A stretch of DNA of 6,253 bases from Bacteroidales bacterium (GCA_007123065.1 SKSI01000120.1:1-6253), one strand, 5' to 3'; numbered from the stretch's first letter, positions 1 to 6,253 are shown. Translations and numbers: made by a program. Notes: generated by a model from the sequence alone, not told the origin.

Positions 1-941
1 CTGATGATCCTGAAGCTGCTTAGCCCTAGCGCTCTGGCGGCTTCCACATATTCGTGCTCCCGGATGCTGATCACCTGACCACGGACCAGACGTGCCACCT
101 CTACCCACATTGTCAGGCCAACAGCAATAAAAACCTGCCAAAACCCCTTGCCTAAAGCAAAGGTGATGGCAATTGCAAGCAGCAGTGTCGGAATCGACCA
201 AACAACATTGATCAGCCAGAGAATTACCTGATCCAGACGTCCCCTGAAAAAACCGGCCATACTGCCAAGGGTGATGCCAATAATTAAAGAAATGAATACA
301 GCTATGAATCCGACCGATAAAGAAACCCTCGTTCCGATTACCAGCTGACTGAGCATATCGCGCCCGAAACGGTCGGTTCCCAAAATAAAAAGCTGTTCTT
401 TAATATGGTTCTTTTCTACCTGTTCCTGCATCCGGGGAATGGCCTTTTTGTGAACATTCCCCTTAATGTCCCTGAAGATTAAGTGTCCATTCTCTGTTTG
501 GATATCGTATGACAGATCCACCGCAAAAAGCACATCAGCAAGATTGAAATATGCCTCGAGGCCAGGATATCCTTCCTGACCGGGATAGGTTTCATAATGA
601 ACTTTGTCATCCGCAAACCACCATCTCTGAATTGGCAAGGTGTTGGTGGCTCTGGGTGCACCATAAATGATTCTGCGTATCAATCCCGGGGTTTCATGGG
701 GCTGGTTGCGCGTGACTTTCAATAGCTTCATCCGTGTTCCCGGCGGATGTGTTGCCAGCTCAAGCTGCTGATGGTTGGCATAAGGTGTCGAATCGGGAAT
801 GATCAGATAACCAAAAACGGCAAGCAATGCAGCCATGCCAACCCATATAAGACCTGCCATAGCAGTTGGAATTCGCCTGAAACGCTGCCAGGCGATCCTG
901 CCCGGAGAAACGGCCTGAGTCTTGTCCTTCTTAAAAAACAC
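1..941 (-). CDS. OppC/DppC-type ABC transporter permease, partial (C-terminus beyond left edge)
   Basis: Inner-membrane permease of a peptide/oligopeptide-type ABC importer, translated here for 313 residues before the window ends. Residues 17-27 (AWQRFRRIPTA) form the usual basic cytoplasmic N-terminus, and TM1 spans about 28-48. The family signature LGTDRFGRDMLS lies at 187-198, followed by the TM core (about 204-228, 236-262 and 266-284). The EAA loop that contacts the ATPase (EYVEAARALG) is at 297-306, right at the edge. About 135 residues separate TM1 from the LGTD motif, against a few dozen in E. coli DppC, so a soluble extracytoplasmic insert is present. Start choice: an in-frame TAA at 954-956 blocks extension and the first ATG (860) lies inside TM1, so GTG at 941 is preferred; ATA at 950 is possible. 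A minus-strand promoter box at 962-969 fits. Family assignment is firm; the transported substrate is unknown. Confidence 0.93.
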   Translation of the reverse strand, partial: MFFKKDKTQAVSPGRIAWQRFRRIPTAMAGLIWVGMAALLAVFGYLIIPDSTPYANHQQLELATHPPGTRMKLLKVTRNQPHETPGLIRRIIYGAPRATNTLPIQRWWFADDKVHYETYPGQEGYPGLEAYFNLADVLFAVDLSYDIQTENGHLIFRDIKGNVHKKAIPRMQEQVEKNHIKEQLFILGTDRFGRDMLSQLVIGTRVSLSVGFIAVFISLIIGITLGSMAGFFRGRLDQVILWLINVVWSIPTLLLAIAITFALGKGFWQVFIAVGLTMWVEVARLVRGQVISIREHEYVEAARALGLSSFRII

Positions 942-961
942 CTTGCTTATGGTTTAAACCG

Positions 962-989
962 CAAAGTTAGCAAACAATATGCATTACAA
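962..989 (-). promoter_or_regulatory. Predicted Bacteroidota-type promoter for the permease gene
   Basis: On the minus strand TAACTTTG (962-969) matches the Bacteroidota -7 consensus TAnnTTTG exactly. A TTG (987-989) lies 17 bases upstream as a possible -33 element, slightly closer than usual. Transcription would begin near 955, leaving a leader of about 15 bases to the GTG at 941. This agrees with the start chosen for the permease. Confidence 0.55.
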
Positions 990-1000
990 GTGTGTTATCT

Positions 1001-1036
1001 TTGTTGATGTTTTAATCCGGGAATTGCATAATTTTG
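1001..1036 (+). promoter_or_regulatory. Predicted Bacteroidota-type promoter for the thioredoxin-like gene
   Basis: TAATTTTG at 1029-1036 is an exact TAnnTTTG -7 box followed by CA. A TTGTTG at 1001-1006 supplies a -33-like element 22 bases upstream. The predicted transcript start is near 1043, giving a leader of roughly 17 bases to the ATG at 1060. A second exact box, TATCTTTG at 996-1003, overlaps the -33 position and could be an alternative upstream promoter. If transcription starts from the 1029 box, an upstream in-frame ATG at 979 would not be transcribed, which supports the 1060 start. Confidence 0.6.
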
Positions 1037-1059
1037 CAAACCAAAGAAATAAATGTATT

Positions 1060-1608
1060 ATGAAACTTTTTAAAATTATTCTGATTGCCATTTTCTTTCT
1101 AACAGGCAGCAAAGCAGATGCTTTAGCCTCTGATCACTCTAAGGTGAACTGGCTCACCATAGAGGAAGCTCAGGAGCTATTCAACGAAGAACCACGTAAA
1201 ATATTTGTGGATGTTTATACCGACTGGTGTGGATGGTGCCGCAGAATGGAGTCGGAAACCTTCTCGCACCCCCGGATTGCAGAGATGCTGAACACGTATT
1301 TCTATCCGGTTAAGCTGAATGCCGAACAGGAAGACCCTATCGTTTTTCAGGGTGTAACCTACGAGAATGAAAATATCGGGCAGCGGCGCGCAACCCACAA
1401 CTTTGCCATAGCCGTTCTGCAGGGCCAGATGAGCTATCCGTCTGTTGCTTTTTTTAATGAGCAAATGCAATTGATTACGGCTATACCAGGATTCAGGCCG
1501 CCGAAAAATATGGAAGCCGTGCTCGCTTTCTTCAGGGATGGCGTTTATGAGGATAGCCCCAACCTGCAGGAGTTCATCAGCTCCTTTGAAGGCCAGATCA
1601 CAGAATAG
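1060..1608 (+). CDS. Exported thioredoxin-fold protein with CGWC active site
   Basis: A 182-residue protein predicted to act outside the cytoplasm as a thiol-disulfide oxidoreductase. Residues 1-22 form a short signal peptide: Lys at 2 and 5, a hydrophobic core about 6-15, and a likely cleavage near ALA 21-23. The active site WCGWC is at 56-60 (Cys57 and Cys60), preceded by the strand IFVDVYTD. The cis-proline loop SYPSVAFF (Pro127) and the C-terminal helix complete the fold. A segment of about 35 residues (90-124) between the second strand and the cis-Pro loop is typical of the thioredoxin_7/DUF255-like relatives seen in Bacteroidota rather than classical TrxA. An in-frame ATG at 979 would add 27 residues before the signal peptide and is rejected. 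No obvious Shine-Dalgarno is present. The gene is divergent from the permease and convergent with the glycan operon, so it is probably transcribed alone. Its partner proteins are unknown. Confidence 0.9.
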   Translation: MKLFKIILIAIFFLTGSKADALASDHSKVNWLTIEEAQELFNEEPRKIFVDVYTDWCGWCRRMESETFSHPRIAEMLNTYFYPVKLNAEQEDPIVFQGVTYENENIGQRRATHNFAIAVLQGQMSYPSVAFFNEQMQLITAIPGFRPPKNMEAVLAFFRDGVYEDSPNLQEFISSFEGQITE

Positions 1609-1626
1609 TCTCGCAGAAGACTTTTT
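1607..1626 (+). terminator. Weak hairpin and T-run after the thioredoxin-like gene
   Basis: A perfect 5-bp stem, AGTCT (1607-1611) with AGACT (1618-1622), encloses a 6-base loop. The last stem T begins the T-run at 1622-1626. It sits across the stop codon in the 16-bp gap between the convergent genes. The stem is short, so efficiency is doubtful. On the minus strand the hairpin lacks a T-run, so it probably does not serve the opposing operon. Confidence 0.35.
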
Positions 1627-3235
1627 AGCTTGTTAGTTTCTGTCTGATTATTTCGCTGTACCAGAGACAAATCAGTGTATTGTAGCTGTTGATCCGCGCA
1701 GGCACTTTAACTCCTTTGTCGATCAGGCTTCTTTTCATTTCCCCGGTAAACACGTGGTAACACAAATAATCACGGTTTTTAAGTCTGTTTCTTTTTAAAG
1801 CATGAGGAACCAGGAACTTGAGCTTATCCCTGAGGTTTTTAAATCGCAACGCAGATGGTTTCACATTAAGTTCCTCCTGATGGAAAAATACGTTTGCCGG
1901 AATGAAATATTCCTCCTGAATCACTTCATCGTATAAAACTTTATATTTACGCAGTTCAAAGGGAAGCCTCCTGAAAAAAGTACGCAATTTTGCATCCCAC
2001 AACGGGAAACGAAACTGGTATCCAAAAAATGGAAAAACTTGTGATGAGTTGAAAATGAACTTGCTGAACTTCTCTTTTAAATCCCAGTCTTCAGTAGTCG
2101 CATCATAATTGCTGCTGGCTTCAAAAACAGGATGGGTGTAATTGCCAAACCATCGTTCAATACGGTCCTTAATTATCTGGCTGTGGTGAGAGGAAAGGGG
2201 TAAAAAATTAAAATATCTTGCTGCAATGGTCTTGCCGTCATTGTGCAACCGGTTGCGTTTTGTTCTTATGGTCTTTTCAAGATAGCTTCCCGCAATGTAA
2301 TCTCCCGTGTGACCCGGGATAAAGATGCTGTTTTCCGGTATCAGCTTGTTTTCTTTCAGATGTTTCACTGCAAAATATTCTTGCAGGTAAGGCATTGAGC
2401 TGATGTTGCCTGCATAATTGCAATAATCAATGAAGCCGGGGTCTGCCGTAAAATCATTCGTATTGATTTTGCTGTAGTCGACAAAAAACCATTTGAACCC
2501 CAAAGCTTCAGCAACCCTTTTGCTTATTTCGGATTCTTTGTTTGGCCTGCCGTAAGTGAAACAGATGGTTTGCTCATATCCTGCATTTTTCAACATGCAT
2601 GCAATCAATCGTGAATCGTATCCCCCGCTCAAGGGGACTACAGCCGTTTTTCCTTCCAATGATTTGATTAACCGATTGGTTGTGTTTTGAAGAATTGATT
2701 TTAATTCTTGTTTAAGAACGCTTTTTTTCTGATTAGAGAAGTGATCCGGAAGAAACCAATAGTATTGTTTCTGTTCCTTGTTTCCATTATGATGAAGACA
2801 AAGGATCTCCGCAGCCTGTGTTCTGATGATATCCCTGACAAGTGTTTCGTTGCCGAGAACAAAACCTGCCGACAGGAATTCCGGCAGTGCTGCTTCATTA
2901 AACTCCCAATGGCTTTTTTGTTCTTTAAAGGCATCGACATGATCAGAAATCATCCATGCCCCGTTTTTTTTTGTGTAAAACAGCGGAAATCCACAGATCG
3001 GATCGGTAGCGATAAGCGTTCCCTCCGGCAAATCAATCACCAGGGTAAATACACCGTCAACTTGTTTCAGTATCTTTTCCAATGCTTTTATCCCGTCAAC
3101 GGGATGGAACAAACGAACCGCTTCCTGCGCTGCAAAAAACTCACCTTCCTTGTCAAAAACATAACCCTTCAATGCAATATTCCCGGAAGATACCCACTCA
3201 AAACCATGTTGAAAACGGAGGTCAATTCGATTCAT
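1625..3235 (-). CDS. Asparagine-synthetase-like protein lacking the glutaminase cysteine
   Basis: A 536-residue relative of class B asparagine synthetases, with an N-terminal Ntn-like domain and a C-terminal PP-loop ATP-dependent domain. The N-terminal half keeps remnants of the family: GVFTLVID (61-68), DPICGFPLFY (78-87) and the TL...I...AAEIL region (131-145). It begins Met-Asn-Arg, so the Cys2 nucleophile for glutamine hydrolysis is absent. The PP-loop is VPLSGGYDSR (200-209), where AsnB has SGGLDSS. The later GEGSDEVFGGY-like motif reads GHTGDYIAGSY (308-318), and RFPLWD (409-414) corresponds to the usual R.PFLD. It therefore probably activates a carboxylate as an acyl-adenylate and joins it to an amine or ammonia, but the acceptor is unknown. 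Its ATG overlaps the upstream glycosyltransferase stop by 4 bp (ATGA), implying translational coupling and a role in the same glycan pathway. Homologues are often annotated simply as asparagine synthase. Confidence 0.88.
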   Translation of the reverse strand: MNRIDLRFQHGFEWVSSGNIALKGYVFDKEGEFFAAQEAVRLFHPVDGIKALEKILKQVDGVFTLVIDLPEGTLIATDPICGFPLFYTKKNGAWMISDHVDAFKEQKSHWEFNEAALPEFLSAGFVLGNETLVRDIIRTQAAEILCLHHNGNKEQKQYYWFLPDHFSNQKKSVLKQELKSILQNTTNRLIKSLEGKTAVVPLSGGYDSRLIACMLKNAGYEQTICFTYGRPNKESEISKRVAEALGFKWFFVDYSKINTNDFTADPGFIDYCNYAGNISSMPYLQEYFAVKHLKENKLIPENSIFIPGHTGDYIAGSYLEKTIRTKRNRLHNDGKTIAARYFNFLPLSSHHSQIIKDRIERWFGNYTHPVFEASSNYDATTEDWDLKEKFSKFIFNSSQVFPFFGYQFRFPLWDAKLRTFFRRLPFELRKYKVLYDEVIQEEYFIPANVFFHQEELNVKPSALRFKNLRDKLKFLVPHALKRNRLKNRDYLCYHVFTGEMKRSLIDKGVKVPARINSYNTLICLWYSEIIRQKLTS

Positions 3236-4425
3236 GAAGTTTGATTTTGCAGCAGTTTGTTAAATAAAAGGATGTATTCATTGGTTACGCTGTCTTTACT
3301 GAAACGTTTCACACAAGCAGATCGTATCTTTTCCGGATTGTACTGTTGGGCTCGCTGAAACATGTTTTGCATGGCGTCAGACAGATCCTGAGTGCTTTCG
3401 GGCCTGCATAAAATCCCACTTTCATTTGTGACAATCTCTTCCGGGCCTCCTGATCGTGTTGCAATAACCGGCAACCCGCAGGCCATGGCTTCGATCAGCA
3501 CAATGCCAAATGCTTCAAACCGCGATGGCAAAACAAATGCGTTGGCAGATTGCAAATGTTCCAGCAATTGTTCCCGGTTCAGATATCCGGAGCAGGTCAC
3601 ATCATCCTGCAGGTGGTGTTGCCTGATCATCTGCTGAAGCGCCGGCACCTCGGTGTCTTTCCCCGCAATTATGAGCTTAACCGGCCGTGAGGTTTGATCC
3701 CTCAGCAAGGCAAATGCTTCAATAAGCAGGTCAATCCCTTTCACCGGCTCATAGCCGGCAACACATAAAAAAGTAAAAGGCCCGGTATTGTTTTTTTTGT
3801 TGATGTTGAAAAATTCCGTATCAGTCATATTTGGGATCGATGATAACCTGCCTGCTACTCCGGGCTCTATTTCCCGGATTTTTTGCTGGAGTGCCTCACT
3901 GACAGTAATAATATGTTCGGCATTTTTGAAAGCTTCCTGATACAAGGGCAGATGCCACGGCTTGATCAGTAAATCCGGCAAATTGCCGATTCCGGTAAAA
4001 CGTCCGCGATGCTCGGTGATCACATAAGGTGTACCCCATTTCTTTCTGATACGTGCTGCAGCAAGCCCCGCCCACATGCTGCTGTGCGCAAGGATGATAT
4101 CAGGATGCCCGTTTTGTTTTTGAAATTTTTCGTACATACGCATCACCCGGTTCACCCATACACGAACATTGCTTTTTTCCGACATCGGAATGCGGCGAAC
4201 TACTTCTGTATACTCGGTGATGCCACTTTTTCGCTGGATTTTTTTCCCTGCTCTGAGAAATCTCCCCGGATCATCACGAAGACCGGTTTCTATAGCGGCA
4301 AGGACAGACACCTGCAGTCCTGACTGTGCCAGAGCAATGCTGTGTTCCCTGAAAAACGCACCGCCTCCTGGAGGATACCAGGAAGGGATCACAAGGACAT
4401 TTATTGCTGTTTCTTTCGGCTTCAT
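3232..4425 (-). CDS. Family 4 (GT-B fold) glycosyltransferase
   Basis: A cytoplasmic or membrane-associated retaining glycosyltransferase of 397 residues that would add a sugar from a nucleotide-sugar donor to a growing glycan. The N-terminal Rossmann half begins INVLVIPSWYPPGGGAFFRE (8-27), the usual GT4 opening. Conserved inter-domain segments are VSEALQ (175-180) and SIPNMTDTEFF (196-206). The donor-binding half has VAGYEPVKGIDLLIEAF (222-238), AGKD (254-257) and the E-x7-E motif at Glu304 and Glu312 (EAFGIVLIE), followed by AMACGLPVIA. The reading frame is open to an ATG at 4530, which would overlap the flippase gene by 80 bp and add 35 unconserved residues. The ATG at 4425, 25 bp after the flippase stop and just before the Rossmann strand, is preferred. 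It is the middle gene of the minus-strand operon. Donor and acceptor sugars cannot be read from the sequence. Confidence 0.93.
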   Translation of the reverse strand: MKPKETAINVLVIPSWYPPGGGAFFREHSIALAQSGLQVSVLAAIETGLRDDPGRFLRAGKKIQRKSGITEYTEVVRRIPMSEKSNVRVWVNRVMRMYEKFQKQNGHPDIILAHSSMWAGLAAARIRKKWGTPYVITEHRGRFTGIGNLPDLLIKPWHLPLYQEAFKNAEHIITVSEALQQKIREIEPGVAGRLSSIPNMTDTEFFNINKKNNTGPFTFLCVAGYEPVKGIDLLIEAFALLRDQTSRPVKLIIAGKDTEVPALQQMIRQHHLQDDVTCSGYLNREQLLEHLQSANAFVLPSRFEAFGIVLIEAMACGLPVIATRSGGPEEIVTNESGILCRPESTQDLSDAMQNMFQRAQQYNPEKIRSACVKRFSKDSVTNEYILLFNKLLQNQTS

Positions 4426-4450
4426 GCTTGAATTTTGATGCGATACGTTT

Positions 4451-5749
4451 TTAATCGGGATGTTTGTTTTCTGTAATTCTGTTTGATCGCCTGGCGAGGT
4501 ATAAAAACCAGAATAGCTTGTAACCCACAAGCGCTGTACTTACTCCGGAAAACAAAATTAGCGCAATCATTTCATTTTGCATCCTTATACCCAGATATAA
4601 CGCCAGAAAACGCAATACAAGATATATTAAATCTATTACCATCGCTGTTTTTTGTTTGAAGAAAAGTTCATGCAAAAAGGTCAGCGGACTTGTAAGAAAA
4701 ACCATGAAAAGCCATGGACTCAGCACTTGAAGATATTCTCCGGAGGTTCTGTAGGTTTCTGAAAACACAAAAGAAAAAAGCTCCGGGGCCCAGATCGTGA
4801 ATACCACCAGCGGAATGATGCCTGCCAGGAAAAAACGTTGCACCATCTGTTTCAATGCCGGGTATATATATCGTCCCTGGTGGTACTGCTCAATCATTTT
4901 TTGAGACAACACCTGCTGTGTGCTTTGGGAGAACAGGCTCACCGGACGAAAAACAAAGGTGTATCCAAAGGCATACAATCCGGCTGCCTCCGCCGAAAAA
5001 CCCCATGTAAACATAAAAATCGGCAATGTCCCGGAAAGATTGTTTGTCATACTCAGCAACATGTTGAATCGCGGGTATTGGCTATAGGCTTTTGCCTGAA
5101 GGATGATGTCTTTGAATGATGATTTAATCCTTTGCCCGGCAATTTGTCTCAATGTGTATCCAAAAATGTAGAGTGCAGCCAATGCCTGACCAACTATCTG
5201 CCCGGTAATTAGTCCGTTAAAAGAGGTTCTTAATCCGCCTGCCAATACTTTTACCCCGCTAATCATCGCCTGTTGCAGCAAAGTGGTCCGTGCCATTCTG
5301 CTGAACGCTTTTGTTCGGTTTGAATAGAAGATAGAGGCTTGAAGAATACCATGAATAAGGAGGCTGAAGGGAAGAAGATAGAGCCAGGGGGCGATTGCCT
5401 CATTCCCAAACAGGGCTGCAATACCTGTGTTGAAGAAATGTACCGGCACAATTACGATCGCGGATACAATGGCGGCAAGTCCAATTACCATGCGGAACAA
5501 ATGCACAGCAGCTTTATCCGCACGGGGCAACATGATGGCCTGTTCATATTTTGCTGTAGCAGCTACAGAGAGAATGCTCAGAATGCTCAGATACAAAGCG
5601 GCCAGTCCGAAATCGTCAGGAACAAATAGCCTCGAAAGAACCGGTGCGAGCAATAATGCCAGAGCCTGTCCCAACAGGGAACTGGAAAAAAGAGTCATGA
5701 AATGACGGATGTGCTCCAATCGAAGAAAATGCAACAGAGACCGGATCAT
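4451..5749 (-). CDS. Wzx-like polysaccharide flippase (MOP superfamily)
   Basis: An integral inner-membrane protein of 432 residues, the usual size for oligosaccharide-lipid flippases, which move undecaprenyl-linked glycan units to the periplasmic face. I count about twelve hydrophobic segments, near 18-39, 48-64, 86-108, 119-141, 162-182, 183-200, 229-249, 252-275, 305-325, 343-363, 370-389 and 392-414. The N-terminal stretch VLSRLFVPDDFG (37-48), the following SILSILSVAATAKYEQAIMLP (55-75) and SQYPRFN (223-229) are typical of the lipopolysaccharide-biosynthesis/polysaccharide synthase group. The C-terminus is hydrophilic and basic (ARRSNR). The ATG at 5749 directly precedes an amphipathic N-terminal helix, and a -7-type promoter box lies about 25 bp upstream. 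It is the first gene of the tight three-gene unit. Specificity cannot be inferred, because Wzx proteins diverge widely. Confidence 0.92.
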   Translation of the reverse strand: MIRSLLHFLRLEHIRHFMTLFSSSLLGQALALLLAPVLSRLFVPDDFGLAALYLSILSILSVAATAKYEQAIMLPRADKAAVHLFRMVIGLAAIVSAIVIVPVHFFNTGIAALFGNEAIAPWLYLLPFSLLIHGILQASIFYSNRTKAFSRMARTTLLQQAMISGVKVLAGGLRTSFNGLITGQIVGQALAALYIFGYTLRQIAGQRIKSSFKDIILQAKAYSQYPRFNMLLSMTNNLSGTLPIFMFTWGFSAEAAGLYAFGYTFVFRPVSLFSQSTQQVLSQKMIEQYHQGRYIYPALKQMVQRFFLAGIIPLVVFTIWAPELFSFVFSETYRTSGEYLQVLSPWLFMVFLTSPLTFLHELFFKQKTAMVIDLIYLVLRFLALYLGIRMQNEMIALILFSGVSTALVGYKLFWFLYLARRSNRITENKHPD

Positions 5750-5773
5750 TGCTTAATCTGCTTAGCTTTAGGA

Positions 5774-5781
5774 CAAAAGTA
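5774..5781 (-). promoter_or_regulatory. Predicted -7 box upstream of the flippase gene
   Basis: On the minus strand TACTTTTG matches TAnnTTTG exactly and lies 24 bases from the flippase ATG, so the leader would be about 18-20 bases. No TTG is found at the expected -33 position; instead the upstream stretch is A-rich (complement of the T8 run at 5787-5794). The box suggests that the flippase, glycosyltransferase and Asn-synthetase-like genes can be expressed independently of the gene entering from the right edge. Confidence 0.45.
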
Positions 5782-5838
5782 AACGATTTTTTTTATCCGC
5801 TTTGTTTTTACTTCCAGGACCAATGCAGCGGAAAACCA

Positions 5839-6253
5839 TCAGTGCCTGTCCGCGAGGTAGAGTTGCCAGTTGTTGATGTCTCTGATATCGCTGCCGTTTA
5901 TAAAGAAGTCCTGATCAAAAACTTGCTCGTTAACGGGTCTTACCAATACAGGCAAGCGTTCTTTTCCCAATAACTTCCAAAGTTGTACCGGGGCGGTAAC
6001 AAAGCCACTTTGTCTCAGCGTAACCACATCATTTCCGGATAACACCCAGGAGCGTAAAAACGGAATCCCAATCTTTCTGACTGCCTTTTTGATGGTTATA
6101 CCCAGTATTCTGGCGTCTTTTGCCGCGTATTCCCAGAGCAGGTATTGTGTATTGTTTACCTTTTTCAGTACAAGGTATGACTGCAATTCTCCCCCGGAAC
6201 GGTAATAGACATAGATATATGCTTCTTTATTGAATGAATACCGCCATTTGAAA
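5839..6253 (-). CDS. Probable GNAT/FemAB-like acyltransferase, partial (N-terminus beyond right edge)
   Basis: The last 137 residues of a protein whose frame is open to the right edge; its start is outside the window. The fragment begins FKWRYSFNEKAYIYVYYRSG, then a strand reading SYLVLKK, a strand with LLWEYAAKD, a helix (ITIKKAVRKIG) and RSWV...LRQSGF near residue 84. This order (WRY opening, strand that keeps an existing group, acidic strand, helix, GF near the C-terminus) resembles the C-terminal half of GNAT/FemAB-type N-acyltransferases common in surface-glycan loci. It ends with INGSDIRDINNWQLYLADRH and a TGA at 5839-5841. An internal TTG (6186) can be read as a start but would cut the fold. 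The gene is on the same strand as the flippase, 89 bp upstream of it. The substrate is unknown, and the family call rests on pattern only. Confidence 0.55.
   Translation of the reverse strand, partial: FKWRYSFNKEAYIYVYYRSGGELQSYLVLKKVNNTQYLLWEYAAKDARILGITIKKAVRKIGIPFLRSWVLSGNDVVTLRQSGFVTAPVQLWKLLGKERLPVLVRPVNEQVFDQDFFINGSDIRDINNWQLYLADRH

Noticed and set aside
479..664. A 61-codon minus-strand frame inside the permease region
   Set aside because: It is out of frame with the permease, whose insert is read continuously through this stretch, and it shows no motif.
979..1059. N-terminal extension of the thioredoxin-like protein from the ATG at 979
   Set aside because: It would place 27 non-hydrophobic residues before a clear signal peptide, and the best promoter box lies inside the extension.
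2708..3244. A 178-codon open frame on the plus strand opposite the Asn-synthetase-like gene
   Set aside because: It lies wholly antisense to a well-supported gene, has no recognisable domain, and its residues look like a shadow of the opposite frame.
4426..4530. N-terminal extension of the glycosyltransferase from the ATG at 4530
   Set aside because: It would overlap the flippase gene by 80 bp and adds residues before the GT4 Rossmann strand with no family support.
5554..5568. Perfect 7-bp inverted repeat CTGTAGC/GCTACAG with a one-base centre
   Set aside because: It lies inside the flippase coding sequence with no promoter or recombination context, and the one-base loop is unfavourable for a hairpin; probably chance.
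5571..5588. Two tandem copies of AGAATGCTC
   Set aside because: They encode the repeated Ser-Ile-Leu in a transmembrane helix of the flippase; a low-complexity helix explains them.
5749..5973. A 74-codon plus-strand frame spanning the flippase leader and the end of the GNAT-like gene
   Set aside because: Half of it is antisense to the GNAT-like gene, it has no motif, and the gap is better explained by a minus-strand promoter.
1..6253. CRISPR arrays, tRNA or rRNA genes, insertion sequences, phage or defence genes
   Set aside because: No regularly spaced repeats, cloverleaf-like segments, transposase or recombinase motifs, or terminal inverted repeats were seen on either strand.

Overview
The window looks like a chromosomal segment of a Bacteroidota bacterium. 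Three observations support this. The gap between the divergent genes and the leader of the flippase gene both carry exact matches to the Bacteroidota sigma -7 box TAnnTTTG, placed just before start codons. No gene start has a convincing Shine-Dalgarno sequence. The exported CGWC thioredoxin-like protein and the large-insert DppC-type permease resemble forms I associate with this phylum. The order or genus cannot be read from the sequence.

Layout, left to right. (1) Positions 1-941, minus strand: the N-terminal 313 residues of an OppC/DppC-type ABC peptide-transporter permease, cut by the left edge inside its EAA loop. It seems to start at a GTG, and it carries a large extra domain between TM1 and the transport core. 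(2) Positions 942-1059: a short divergent promoter region. (3) Positions 1060-1608, plus strand: an exported thioredoxin-fold protein with a CGWC active site, followed by a weak hairpin-plus-T-run terminator. (4) Positions 1625-5749, minus strand: a tight three-gene unit transcribed right to left. It encodes a Wzx-like polysaccharide flippase, a GT4 glycosyltransferase 25 bp downstream, and an asparagine-synthetase-like protein whose start overlaps the glycosyltransferase stop by 4 bp (ATGA). (5) Positions 5839-6252, minus strand: the C-terminal part of a probable GNAT/FemAB-like acyltransferase entering from the right edge.

The minus-strand genes look like the downstream end of a surface-glycan or exopolysaccharide locus. 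The flippase would move a lipid-linked glycan across the inner membrane and the GT4 enzyme would add a sugar. The Asn-synthetase-like protein, and possibly the GNAT-like protein, would decorate the glycan or a precursor. The most distinctive gene is the Asn-synthetase homologue. It lacks the N-terminal glutaminase cysteine, has SGGYDSR in place of SGGLDSS, and has His where AsnB has the Glu of its SGEGSDE motif, so it is unlikely to be an ordinary asparagine synthetase. I found no CRISPR array, RNA gene, insertion sequence or clearly new multi-gene system. No stretch over 300 bases lacks a gene; the two largest gaps (118 and 89 bp) hold promoters.
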